Assembly: GCF_002127585.1 (NCBI RefSeq) | Contig: NZ_NEGZ01000014.1 | Coordinates: 32,651-87,371 of the forward strand | From: Janthinobacterium sp. GW458P | GTDB lineage: Bacteria; Pseudomonadota; Gammaproteobacteria; Burkholderiales; Burkholderiaceae_D | Reading direction: 5' to 3' | DNA: 54,721 bases | Shown here: one piece after another, positions 46,856 to 54,721 of the stretch | How the letters are laid out: the number at the start of each line of letters is the position of its first letter | Position numbering within the stretch: the stretch's first letter is position 1 | Notes under the pieces: generated by a model | Told to the model about the DNA's origin: nothing | What the model saw: only the letters and a program-made list of their open reading frames with translations | The model's database searches: none | Position numbers and translations under genes: made by a program

Positions 46856-48217
46856 TTACAAATAGCGGGCCAGCAAGGCTTTGTTCAGCGCTCCGTCGAG
46901 TTCGATGCGCACGAAGTGGCCGCTGCCGGGCGCCACCTGGATTTCGCTGCCGTCATCGGCCAGCATGCGGGCGATGGTGAAGTCGCGGTTGCCGCCCGGG
47001 TGCAGGGCTTCGATGCGGTCGCCCACGGCGAAGCGGTTTTTCACTTCCACCCTGGCCCAGCCGTCGGCCACGCTCAGCACGTCGCCCACGTACTGGCTGC
47101 GGTCCGCCTCGGACGCGCCGCGCATGTAGTTCTGGTGCGCCTGCGTGTGGTGGCGCTGGTAAAAACCGTCCGTGTAGCCGCGGTTGGCCAGGCCTTGCAG
47201 CTGGCCCAGCAGGCTGATATCGAAGGGGCGGCCCGCCACGGCGTCATCGATGGCCTGGCGATAGACCTGCGCCGTGCGCGCCGCGTAGTACAGCGACTTG
47301 GTGCGTCCCTCGACCTTCAGCGAATCGACGCCGATCTTGACCAGGCGCTCGATGTGCTCGACGGCGCGCAAATCCTTCGAATTCATGATGTAGGTGCCGT
47401 GTTCGTCTTCGAGGATCGGCATCAGCTGGCCCGGGCGCTGGGCTTCTTCTATGAAGTATGGCTGGTCGGCCAGCGGGTGGCGCGGCTGCTGGTGCAGGGC
47501 GGAAAACGCATTGTTGTCGGCCTCGGCCAGCGCCTGGTGAAATTCCAGCGGCACCACCTGCATGCCGCCCAGGTCGCCGCTGGCGTCTTCCTCGGCATTC
47601 TTGACCTTGTAATCCCAGCGGCAGGAATTCGTGCACGTGCCCTGGTTCGGATCGCGGTGGTTGAAATAGCCGGACAGCAGGCAGCGGCCCGAATAGGCGA
47701 TGCACAGGGCGCCGTGGACGAACACTTCCAGCTCCATTTCCGGGCAGCGCTGGCGGATTTCCTCGATCTCGTCGAGCGACAGCTCGCGCGACAGGATCAC
47801 GCGCGTCAGGCCCATGCGGTGCCAGAATTTCACGTCGGCCCAGTTGACGGCGTTCGCCTGCACGGACAGGTGGATGGGAATCTCCGGCCATTTGTCGCGC
47901 ACCATCATGATCAGGCCCGGATCGGCCATGATCAGGGCGTCCGGGCGCATGGCGATCACCGGTTCCATGTCGCGCAAATACGTTTTCAGCTTGGCGTTGT
48001 GGGCGAAGATATTGCTGGCGACAAAGAATTGCTTGCCGCGCGCATGGGCGCCGTCAATTCCCTCCTGCAAGGCTTGCAAGGTCGAAAAATCGTTATTGCG
48101 CACGCGCAAGCTGTAGCGCGGCTGGCCCGCGTAGACGGCGTCGGCGCCATAGTCGAAGGCGGCATGCATCTTGGCCAGGGAGCCGGCAGGCAGGAGGAGT
48201 TCGGGAGCGTGGCGCAT
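46856..48217 (-). CDS. trhP: tRNA uridine-34 hydroxylase TrhP (U32 peptidase-like, formerly YegQ)
   Basis: 453 residues, the same length as E. coli YegQ, with the ATG at 48217; the ribosome site is weak but the N-terminus 'PELLLPAGSLAKMHAAFDYGADAVYAG' aligns well. Highly conserved stretches: 'HLSVQANAVNWADVKFW', 'GLTRVILSRELSLDEIEEI', and the Fe-S cysteines in 'GALCIAYSGRCLLSGY' and 'GTCTNSCRW'; then 'EDEHGTYIMNSKDL' and 'SLKVEGRTKS'. TrhP hydroxylates U34 of certain tRNAs using prephenate. The U32 'peptidase' name is historical. Confidence 0.93.
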   Translation of the reverse strand: MRHAPELLLPAGSLAKMHAAFDYGADAVYAGQPRYSLRVRNNDFSTLQALQEGIDGAHARGKQFFVASNIFAHNAKLKTYLRDMEPVIAMRPDALIMADPGLIMMVRDKWPEIPIHLSVQANAVNWADVKFWHRMGLTRVILSRELSLDEIEEIRQRCPEMELEVFVHGALCIAYSGRCLLSGYFNHRDPNQGTCTNSCRWDYKVKNAEEDASGDLGGMQVVPLEFHQALAEADNNAFSALHQQPRHPLADQPYFIEEAQRPGQLMPILEDEHGTYIMNSKDLRAVEHIERLVKIGVDSLKVEGRTKSLYYAARTAQVYRQAIDDAVAGRPFDISLLGQLQGLANRGYTDGFYQRHHTQAHQNYMRGASEADRSQYVGDVLSVADGWARVEVKNRFAVGDRIEALHPGGNRDFTIARMLADDGSEIQVAPGSGHFVRIELDGALNKALLARYL

Positions 48218-48309
48218 GGAGGAGGGGCAAAGCCGGCGATTGTAAGCGGGCGGCGAGCGCATTGCATTGCCCTGGATCAAGGGATTGCAAGGCGCTGCGG
48301 CATGCCAGG

Positions 48310-49701
48310 CTAGGCGGCCGGGCAGATGTTCTGGTTGGCGCGGAACAGGTTGGCGGGATCGTATTGTTTCTTGATGCGCGCCAGGCGTGGATAGTTCACG
48401 CCATACGCGTCGGCCGTGCGGCCGCTTTCATCCTCGGTCAGGAAATTGACGTAGACGCTGCCCGTCGCATACGGCGCGGCGTCGTTGAAGAAGTCGCGTG
48501 CCCAGGCGATGCAGCGCGCGTCATCGGCCGGTTCGTCCCAGCGCGTGTGCACGTTCATCACGTACAGGGCGTCGCGGTGCGGATAGGCCGTATCCTGCGG
48601 CGCCGGCCGGCTCGCCTGCGCACCCAGCAGGCCGAGGAAGATTTCGCATTGCGGCGTCGGCAGCCGGCCCGCGTGGCGGATGACGGTATCGATGGCCGCG
48701 TCGCTGAGCTGCGCGAAGTTATGCGACTTCCAGTAGTTGCGCGCGCCCGGCGTGAGCAGGGGATCGAACGCTTGCTGCCAGGCCGTGTACGGCATGTTGC
48801 CCAGGTGCATACCCAGCGGCTGGCCGAAGTGGCAGATGCGCTCGATCGCTTCCTCGATGGCCGGCGACGGCGCCGGCGAAAAGACGGGCAGCACGAGCAC
48901 GTCCTGACCATGCACGTCCGTTGGCAGGAAGGGCAGCGGCGGCGCCTTGCGCAAGACGGCCCAGACGGTCAGTTCATCGGGCATGCCGTTGACGAAATCG
49001 CGGTATTGCGTCAGCACCGCCTTGGCTTGCGCGTAGGGGAAAACGATGAGTCCCGCCGTGACTTCCGGCCCGACCGAATGCAGCTGGAATTCGAAGCGCG
49101 TGACCACGCCGAAGTTGCCGCCGCCGCCACGTATGGCCCAGAAGAGGTCGGGATGTTCCGTTGCGCTGGCATGCAAGTACTGGCCGTCGGCCATGACCAT
49201 GTCGGCCGCCAGCAGATTGTCGGCCGCCAGTCCCAGCGTACGACTGAGCCAGCCAAATCCGCCGCCCAGGGCCAGCCCCGCCACGCCCGTGGTGGAATTG
49301 ATGCCCAGCGGCGTGGCCAGGCCGAACGCCTGCGCCTCATGATCGAAGTCGTGCAAGGTGGCCCCGCCTTCGACATGGGCGCGCCGCTGCCGCGGGTCGA
49401 TATGCACCGAGCGCATGTTCGACAGGTCGATCACCAGGCCATCGTCGCACAGGGCGCTGCCGGCGATATTGTGGCCGCCGCCCCGCACGGCAAGGGGCAT
49501 GGCGTGGTCGCGCGCCCAGGACAGCGCCGCGCGCACGTCCGCCGTGCCGGCGCAGCGCGCGATGAGAGCCGGATGCCGGTCGATCATGGCATTCCAGATG
49601 GTGCGGGCGCCGTCGTAGCCGGCGTCGTTCGCTTGTAAAAGCTGACCTCTCAATGAAGCTTGCAGCGCATTGAAATGGCCATTCGTCAAGGTATTCATCA
49701 T
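48310..49701 (-). CDS. FAD-binding oxidoreductase, berberine-bridge-enzyme type
   Basis: 463 residues (ATG 49701, or the next codon 49698, which has the better distance from GGGAGG). FAD_binding_4 domain: 'LAVRGGGHNIAGSALCDDG' with the His that is attached to FAD, and 'GVAGLALGGGFGWLSRTLGLAADNL'. The second covalent Cys of plant BBE ('G.C.TVG') is replaced here by 'NSTTGVAG', so a single covalent His link is expected. C-terminal BBE domain: 'YGVNYPRLARIKKQYDPANLFRANQNI'. Oxidises sugars or phenolics; substrate unknown. No signal peptide is apparent. Confidence 0.9.
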   Translation of the reverse strand: MMNTLTNGHFNALQASLRGQLLQANDAGYDGARTIWNAMIDRHPALIARCAGTADVRAALSWARDHAMPLAVRGGGHNIAGSALCDDGLVIDLSNMRSVHIDPRQRRAHVEGGATLHDFDHEAQAFGLATPLGINSTTGVAGLALGGGFGWLSRTLGLAADNLLAADMVMADGQYLHASATEHPDLFWAIRGGGGNFGVVTRFEFQLHSVGPEVTAGLIVFPYAQAKAVLTQYRDFVNGMPDELTVWAVLRKAPPLPFLPTDVHGQDVLVLPVFSPAPSPAIEEAIERICHFGQPLGMHLGNMPYTAWQQAFDPLLTPGARNYWKSHNFAQLSDAAIDTVIRHAGRLPTPQCEIFLGLLGAQASRPAPQDTAYPHRDALYVMNVHTRWDEPADDARCIAWARDFFNDAAPYATGSVYVNFLTEDESGRTADAYGVNYPRLARIKKQYDPANLFRANQNICPAA

Positions 49702-49888
49702 GTACCTCCCTACAGTTGCAGGTGCTTATGGCAAGAGTGACGGAAAACAGGGGGACTGTTCCGGCGCGTCGGCGCGCATGCAGCGACAGCCAGCGCGTGG
49801 TTTCATGATAGGAAGCTGCCAGGCGGTGCGCAAGCAGTGGCGCCGCTCAATGAGGAAAGGAAGTGGATGGATTGTCCTGCGCCAAGTT

Positions 49889-50527
49889 TCAGGCGTAAGG
49901 CGTGCCCGCCATGGCGGCGCTCAAGCCTGCGTGTCCCTGGTCCACGAGGGCCAGAAGACCGGCCTTGGCCAGCTGTGCGTCGCCGTGTTGGCGGAAGGCG
50001 CGGTGGGCCTCGATGAGGGCCGTGCTCCAGGTGGCCAGCAGCAGGCTGGCCGCCAGCCGGGCCAGGGGATCGTGCGCGTCGCGCCCGGTGCTCTCCGTCA
50101 GCGCTTGCGCGACCACGTGCGCCAGTTCGTCGCGGATGGCCCGCGCCCGCGCTTTCAGGGTCTCGCTGGCTTCGATGGTGGCGATGAAACCCTGGCCGGC
50201 GGCGGAAAACGCGATGTAGGGGCTGTCCTCGGCCACCAGGCGGTGCGCCAGCAGGCGCAGGGTTTCGATGGGGGAAACGGCGGGGTCGCGCTGGCGCAGC
50301 GCGGCGCGCAGCAGTTCGCGTCCCTCCTCCTCGCGGTCGAAGAACATGTCTTCCTTGCGGGGGAAGTGGTTGAACACCGTCATGCGCCCCACGCTGGCGG
50401 CCGCCGCGATCTCGTCCACCGTCACCTGCTCGAAGCCGTGCACGAAGAACAAGCGCGTGGCGGCATTCGAGATGGCTTGCCGCGTGGCAAGGCGTTTGCG
50501 GGAGCGGAGGTCGGCAGGAATCGTCAT
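49889..50527 (-). CDS. TetR/AcrR-family repressor of the adjacent MFS gene
   Basis: 212 residues from the ATG at 50527. N-terminal helix-turn-helix: 'AISNAATRLFFVHGFEQVTVDEIAAAASVGRMTVFNHFPRKEDMFF', intact and typical of the AcrR type. The ligand-binding C-terminal half is helical ('TLRLLAHRLVAEDSPYIAFSAAGQGFIATIEASETL'). It is transcribed away from the Tet-type MFS gene, and the shared 105-base gap contains two identical 13-base palindromes, so self- and cross-repression are strongly suggested. Inducer unknown. Confidence 0.93.
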   Translation of the reverse strand: MTIPADLRSRKRLATRQAISNAATRLFFVHGFEQVTVDEIAAAASVGRMTVFNHFPRKEDMFFDREEEGRELLRAALRQRDPAVSPIETLRLLAHRLVAEDSPYIAFSAAGQGFIATIEASETLKARARAIRDELAHVVAQALTESTGRDAHDPLARLAASLLLATWSTALIEAHRAFRQHGDAQLAKAGLLALVDQGHAGLSAAMAGTPYA

Positions 50528-50549
50528 GTTGCTGCGATCATACACGAAG

Positions 50550-50562
50550 TGTACTGAGTACA
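50550..50562. promoter_or_regulatory. TGTACTGAGTACA palindrome, operator 1
   Basis: Perfect palindrome (6+1+6) 22 bases before the repressor's ATG. Identical to the copy at 50604-50616; centres are 54 bases apart. Confidence 0.82.
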
Positions 50563-50603
50563 GTTAATGCTTGATGGCGCGCGGCTATCGGGCATATTAT
50601 TTG

Positions 50604-50616
50604 TGTACTGAGTACA
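50604..50616. promoter_or_regulatory. TGTACTGAGTACA palindrome, operator 2
   Basis: Second identical palindrome, 16 bases before the MFS start, overlapping the expected promoter or leader of that gene. Confidence 0.82.
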
Positions 50617-50632
50617 TATTTAGATTGAGTAT

Positions 50633-51841
50633 ATGAAGCCCCATCCCCCTGTCGCCGCGCTGCCCCTCATCTTCGCCACCGTCGCGCTCGACGCCGTCGG
50701 CATCGGCCTGATCTTTCCCATCCTGCCGGCGCTGCTGCGCGACGTCACGCATGCGGCCAACGTGGCGCCGTATATCGGCATCATGACGGCCCTGTACGCG
50801 CTGATGCAGTTCGTTTTCGCACCCGTGCTGGGCGCGCTGAGCGACCGCCTGGGCCGGCGCCCCGTGCTGCTGCTCTCCTTGGCGGGCGCGGCCGTCAATT
50901 ACCTGTTCCTCGCGTTTGCCCCCAGCCTGTGGATGCTGCTGCTGGGGCGCGCCATTGCCGGCTTGACGAGCGCCAACGTTTCCGTGGCTGCCGCCTATAT
51001 CACCGATATTTCTCCTGAAGAAACGCGGGCGCGCCGCTTCGGCTTGCTTAACGCCATGTTCGGCGCCGGTTTCATCATCGGCCCCGTGCTCGGTGGCGCG
51101 CTCGGCGATTACGGGCTGCGCCTGCCGTTCATGGCGGCGGCCATCTTGAATGCCGGAAACTTGCTGCTGGCATTGTTTGCGCTGCCCGAATCACGCATGC
51201 CCACGCGTGAAACAATCGACCTGGCGGCATTGAATCCCCTGCGTCCGCTGCGCTGGGTTTTGTCTCAGAAAAGCTTGCTGCCGATCACCGCCATCTTCTT
51301 TACCTTCAGCGCGGCCGGCGAAGTGTATGGCGTGTGCTGGGCGCTGTGGGGCCACGATGCGTTTGAATGGAACGGGCTGTGGATCGGCCTGTCGCTGGGC
51401 GCCTTCGGCGTGTGCCAGGCGCTGGCCCAGGCTTTTCTGCCCGGCCCGGCCGTGAAACTGCTGGGCGAGCGCGCCACCATCCTGGCGGGCGTGGCCTGCG
51501 CCTGCGTGGCCTTGCTCGTCATGGCCTTCGCCAGCCGGGGCTGGATGATCTTCGCCATCATGCCCGTGTTCGCCCTGGGCGGCCTCGGCGGTCCGGCCCT
51601 GCAGTCGCTGGCGACGCGGCAAGTGTCCGACGAGCGGCAGGGCCAGTTCCAGGGCGTGCTGGCCTCGTCCGTGAGCCTGGCGTCCGTGCTGTGTCCGCTG
51701 GTGTTTTCCAGCCTGTATTTCGGCTTCAGCGCATACTGGCCCGGCGCGGTCTGGCTGTCGGTGATCGTCGTGTATGCGGCGCTCGTGCCGCTCGTGCTGG
51801 CCCTGAACGTTACAACGCCAGCCCGCAAGCTGGCGTCCTGA
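50633..51841 (+). CDS. TCR/Tet-family MFS efflux transporter
   Basis: 402 residues, twelve predicted helices. It closely follows TetA(A/B)-type tetracycline exporters: 'VALDAVGIGLIFPILPALLRDV', motif A 'GALSDRLGRRPVLLLSL', 'LYALMQFVFAPVLGA', 'ADI' equivalent 'AAYITDISPEETRARRFGLLNAMFGAGFIIGPVLGG' and a second-half motif near 'GERATILAG'. Divergent arrangement with a TetR repressor and twin operators mirrors tetA-tetR, though the drug substrate here is unproven. The last residues ('TTPARKLAS') are encoded by the arm of a terminator-like hairpin (51815-51836). Confidence 0.92.
   Translation: MKPHPPVAALPLIFATVALDAVGIGLIFPILPALLRDVTHAANVAPYIGIMTALYALMQFVFAPVLGALSDRLGRRPVLLLSLAGAAVNYLFLAFAPSLWMLLLGRAIAGLTSANVSVAAAYITDISPEETRARRFGLLNAMFGAGFIIGPVLGGALGDYGLRLPFMAAAILNAGNLLLALFALPESRMPTRETIDLAALNPLRPLRWVLSQKSLLPITAIFFTFSAAGEVYGVCWALWGHDAFEWNGLWIGLSLGAFGVCQALAQAFLPGPAVKLLGERATILAGVACACVALLVMAFASRGWMIFAIMPVFALGGLGGPALQSLATRQVSDERQGQFQGVLASSVSLASVLCPLVFSSLYFGFSAYWPGAVWLSVIVVYAALVPLVLALNVTTPARKLAS
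51815..51836. terminator. Terminator-like hairpin inside the end of the MFS gene
   Basis: ACGCCAGC (51815-51822), loop CCGCAA, GCTGGCGT (51829-51836), ending just before the TGA at 51839. The same arms form the terminator at 45358-45381. No T-tract here. Confidence 0.55.
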
Positions 51842-51870
51842 ACTATCCATCCGGCAAGACCGGCGCGCGC

Positions 51871-52119
51871 CTAGTGCGTGTGCGTGGCGCTGCCGCTGCT
51901 GACGGCCTGGCCGCTCATGGGCAGGTGTTCGGGCGGCATGCCGTCCTTGAACAGCTGACGCAGCTGCTGGCGCAGCTCCGGCGTGTCGTCGTGATGGTGT
52001 ACCGAGACCGCGTGCTCCACGGCAATGCCCAATAGTTCTTCCTCGCTGTCGGCCGAAATGGCCACCGAGCAATGCGTGTCGCTGGGGAATTCCCGGCAAT
52101 CGATGAATTTGCGCGTCAT
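51871..52119 (-). CDS. DUF1059 domain protein
   Basis: 82 residues from the ATG at 52119, after a strong AAAGGAG. The DUF1059 signature is visible: 'IDCREFPSDTHCSVAISADSEEELLGIAVEHAVSVHHHDDTPEL', including the Cys and His-rich positions, and 'RQQLRQLFKDGMPP'. The His/Cys content suggests metal binding, not shown. A short cytoplasmic protein; role unknown. Convergent with the MFS gene. Confidence 0.88.
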   Translation of the reverse strand: MTRKFIDCREFPSDTHCSVAISADSEEELLGIAVEHAVSVHHHDDTPELRQQLRQLFKDGMPPEHLPMSGQAVSSGSATHTH

Positions 52120-52191
52120 GATCGACTCCTTTCTGGAAAGAACGGGCACAGCACCCGTTCAATCTCAGTATAGGCCGCAAAGCAGCCTGGA

Positions 52192-54561
52192 CTAGGCCGC
52201 GCGGCTCTCGCCGGCCGGCGCGTCGTCAAGACGGCGCACGCCGCCGCTGTGAGCCTGATGCGCCGCATCGGGCGCAAAATCGTTGACCTGGATCAAGCCG
52301 TCAACCAGGCGCGCATATTCCAGCAAGGTATTGTGCTCCTGGCAGCTGATGGTGCCCGCCGCCTTGGCCGCAGCCAGCCACGGCTGCATGGCGGACAGGC
52401 TTTGCGGCAGGTGCCGCAGGGCCGCGCCTTCGGGCGTGTCTTTCAGGCGCTTTTCGATGGACTGCACTTCCGGCAGCAGGGCCAGCGCCCGCTCGCCAGC
52501 GGCCACGGGATCGGCCGCATCCTGCGCCACGAAGCCGTCGGCCAGCAGGCGTTCGCGGTCGGCGCCCGGCGTTTGCATCGCTTGCGTCACTTCACCGCCG
52601 AGTTCATCGGACGGCGCACGGTGGGGCAGCCCAAACGGGAAAAGCAGCACCCGCAGCAGCACGGCCAGCACGCGCGCGGGGAAGTTGTCGAGTACGCCAG
52701 TCAGGCCCTGCTGGGCTTTCACCAGCGCGTCCTGCAGCGACCAGTGCACATAGGGCAGGTCGGCAGGCGGGCGGCCATCGTCCTCGTAGCGTTTCAGCAC
52801 GGACGAAGCCAGGTACAGCTGCGCCAGCACGTCGCCCAGGCGGGCGGACAGCCGTTCGCGGCGCTTGAGTTCGCCACCGAGCACGAACATCGACATATCC
52901 GTCATGACGGCAAACGCCGTCGACAGCCGCGTCAGGGCGCGGTAGTAGGGCGCCAGTGCCGGGGCACCGGCGTCGGGCACGGCCGCCAGGCGGGCGCCGC
53001 CGAGGCCGTACCACAACCCCCGCGCCAGGTTGCCCAGCACAAAGCCCACGTGGCCGAAGAAGGCCGCATCGAAATCGCGCAGGGCCTGGCGGCCGTCGCT
53101 TTCGCTGACAGCGGCCATTTCCCTCAGTACATACGGGTGCGCGCGGATGGCGCCCTGGCCGAAGATGATCAGGCTGCGCGTGAGGATGTTGGCGCCTTCG
53201 ACCGTGATCGCGATGGGGATTTGCTGGTAGGCGCTGGCGAGGAAATTGTTCGGGCCCACGCAGATGCCCTTGCCGCCGAGAATGTCCATGCCGTCGTTGA
53301 CGAGCGCGCGGCCCCGTTCCGTGACGTGGTATTTGACGATGGCGGAAATGACGGCCGGCTTTTCGCCCAGGTCGACGGCGTGCGCGGCCAGGGTGCGGGC
53401 CGCATCCATCAGGTACAGGTTGGCGCCCATGCGCGCCAGCGCTTCCTGCACGCCTTCGAACTTGCCGATGGGCATGTTGAACTGGCGCCGCACGGCCGCG
53501 TATGCGCTGGTGCCGCGCACGGCCATCTTGCCCATGCCCACGCTGGACGAGGGCAGCGAGATGGCGCGCCCGGCCGCCAGGCATTCCATCAGCATGCGCC
53601 ATCCCTTGCCCACTTGCGCCTGGCCGCCGATGACCCAGTCGATGGGGATGAAGACATCGTTGCCGGACGTGGGGCCGTTCTGGAAGGCGGCGTTCAAGGG
53701 ATGGTGGCGCCGGCCGATCACCACGCCGTCGTGGCTGGCGGGGATCAGGGCGCAGGTGATGCCCGGTGTATCGTTGTCGGAGAGCAAGTGGTCGGGATCG
53801 CTGGTCCGGAATGCCAGTCCCAGCAAGGTCGCCACGGGTGCCAGGGTGATGTAGCGCTTGTTCCAGCTGAGGCGCAAACCCAGCGTAGGTCTCCCCTCGT
53901 GCATGCCCATGCAGACCACGCCCAGGTCGGGGATGGCGGCCGCGTCGGAACCCGCATACGGGCTGGTCAGGGCAAAGCAGGGGATCTCGGTGCCGGCGGC
54001 CAGGCGCGGCAGATAATAATTTTTCTGTTCTTCGGTGCCGTAGTGCAACAACAACTCGGCCGGTCCCAGCGAATTGGGCACCATCACGGTCACGGCCAGC
54101 GCCGAACAGCGGCTCGACAGTTTCATCACCACTTGCGAGTGCATATAGGCGGAGAACTGTTTGCCGCCGTATTGCTTGGGAATGATCATGCCGAGGAAGC
54201 CCTGGCTTTGCATATAGGCCCAGGCTTGCGGTGGCAAGTCGAGTTGCTGCTGCGTTTCCCAGTCGTCGACCAGTTCGCACAGCCGTTCGACGTCATGCTC
54301 AAGGAAGTGGCGCTCTTCGGCGCTGAGCGTGGCGCGTCCATAGCCCAGCAGCCTGGACCAGTCGGGCCGGCCGGAAAACAGTTCTGCATCCCACCACGTT
54401 GTGCCCGCCTCAAGGGCGTCGCGTTCCGTGTCGGACATGCTTGGCAGGATGCGCTTGAACAAGGCCAGCAAGCGGGGGCTGATCAGGGCGCGGCGCACGG
54501 GGCCGGGCGCGAACAGTAAAACCAGGCCCGGCAGGGCCACCAGCAGTATGATCGTCAGCAT
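52192..54561 (-). CDS. fadE: Membrane-anchored long acyl-CoA dehydrogenase, FadE-type
   Basis: 789 residues, the size of E. coli FadE, with GGGAG before the ATG at 54561. Residues 1-20 form an N-terminal membrane segment ('TIILLVALPGLVLLFAPG'). The dehydrogenase domain (about 70-480) has 'GFLGMIIPKQYGGKQFSAY', 'CFALTSPYAGSDAAAIPD', 'ITLAPVATLLGLAFR', 'GPTSGNDVFIP', 'MGKMAVRGTSAYAAVRRQFNMPIGKFEGVQEALARM' and 'GGKGICVGPNNFLASAYQQIPI'. The C-terminal DUF1974 domain (about 500-780) is typical of FadE. Reaction: first step of fatty-acid beta-oxidation, acyl-CoA to enoyl-CoA, electrons to ETF. No other fad gene is adjacent. Confidence 0.95.
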   Translation of the reverse strand: MLTIILLVALPGLVLLFAPGPVRRALISPRLLALFKRILPSMSDTERDALEAGTTWWDAELFSGRPDWSRLLGYGRATLSAEERHFLEHDVERLCELVDDWETQQQLDLPPQAWAYMQSQGFLGMIIPKQYGGKQFSAYMHSQVVMKLSSRCSALAVTVMVPNSLGPAELLLHYGTEEQKNYYLPRLAAGTEIPCFALTSPYAGSDAAAIPDLGVVCMGMHEGRPTLGLRLSWNKRYITLAPVATLLGLAFRTSDPDHLLSDNDTPGITCALIPASHDGVVIGRRHHPLNAAFQNGPTSGNDVFIPIDWVIGGQAQVGKGWRMLMECLAAGRAISLPSSSVGMGKMAVRGTSAYAAVRRQFNMPIGKFEGVQEALARMGANLYLMDAARTLAAHAVDLGEKPAVISAIVKYHVTERGRALVNDGMDILGGKGICVGPNNFLASAYQQIPIAITVEGANILTRSLIIFGQGAIRAHPYVLREMAAVSESDGRQALRDFDAAFFGHVGFVLGNLARGLWYGLGGARLAAVPDAGAPALAPYYRALTRLSTAFAVMTDMSMFVLGGELKRRERLSARLGDVLAQLYLASSVLKRYEDDGRPPADLPYVHWSLQDALVKAQQGLTGVLDNFPARVLAVLLRVLLFPFGLPHRAPSDELGGEVTQAMQTPGADRERLLADGFVAQDAADPVAAGERALALLPEVQSIEKRLKDTPEGAALRHLPQSLSAMQPWLAAAKAAGTISCQEHNTLLEYARLVDGLIQVNDFAPDAAHQAHSGGVRRLDDAPAGESRAA

Positions 54562-54634
54562 GCGATATCTCCCTGTGTCATGACGACAGGGTAGGCCGAA
54601 GCGGCCGATGTTACTGTGCGGTACTGCGCATACG

Positions 54635-54665
54635 CGCAAAGCCAACCGGATCGGTTGGCTTTGCG
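54635..54665. terminator. Strong stem-loop upstream of fadE
   Basis: CGCAAAGCCAACCG (54635-54648), loop GAT, CGGTTGGCTTTGCG (54652-54665): a perfect 14-bp stem. It probably terminates a gene beyond the right edge, or insulates fadE. Confidence 0.7.
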
Positions 54666-54721
54666 TGGGAACAAGCTTGCCGGTGATCGTCGGCGCTAAC
54701 GGAATTAACGTTGCGGAACGA

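Noticed and set aside
52249..54519. A 756-codon open frame antisense to fadE
   Set aside because: Same GC effect; its sequence is a low-complexity shadow with no family features.

Overview
The window is GC-rich, densely coded chromosomal DNA of a Gram-negative betaproteobacterium, most likely Oxalobacteraceae (Janthinobacterium/Massilia-like). This is an inference from gene content: a CzcI-CzcC metal-efflux start, a PEP-CTERM protein, a TrhP/YegQ hydroxylase, a large FadE-type acyl-CoA dehydrogenase, an Aer-like chemoreceptor, and palindromic intergenic repeats. I saw no rRNA, tRNA, CRISPR array, phage or insertion sequence. All coordinates, pairings and family calls come from reading the sequence; no database search was run.

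Layout. 1-2185: the start of a czc-type efflux operon (czcI, partial czcC) and a secreted MORN-repeat/C13 caspase-like protein. 2370-6070: a two-GAF histidine kinase convergent with a REC-HD-GYP regulator, separated by two palindromic elements. 6071-12799: mostly single housekeeping or metabolic genes (DUF3016, solute-binding protein, thioesterase, PQQ sugar dehydrogenase lipoprotein, glutathione-dependent formaldehyde dehydrogenase, GlxA-type regulator). 12915-19247: a MshQ-like DUF6701 surface protein, dienelactone hydrolase, SRPBCC protein, M28 peptidase and the remnant of an alpha/beta hydrolase. 19448-23701: a DEAD-box helicase with a duplicated RNA-binding domain and an Aer-like chemoreceptor. 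23777-28246: two two-gene overlapping operons, a P450 and a divergent AraC regulator. 28360-30696: an acetolactate synthase large subunit without its small subunit, divergent from an Lrp regulator. 30802-39294: a TonB receptor, a NarL-type two-component system and, divergent from it, a PEP-CTERM protein translationally coupled to a large subtilase. 39449-41466: three tandem AIM24-family genes. 41602-54561: fatty-acid, nitrogen and tRNA-modification genes, a TetR/Tet-type MFS pair with twin operators, and FadE.

The most unusual signal lies between genes. Two ~120-bp inverted copies of one element (28250-28367 and 41482-41603) lie in gaps between convergent genes, and each overlaps the stop codon of the minus-strand gene. 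They differ at 12 positions. Eight of those form four compensatory base-pair exchanges in the predicted stems and the other four fall in unpaired positions, so folding of the element appears to be conserved. A second, shorter palindrome family with a shared tail occurs at 4503-4551 and 43826-43874, again between convergent genes and again with one compensatory pair. A third long hairpin sits at 4346-4445.
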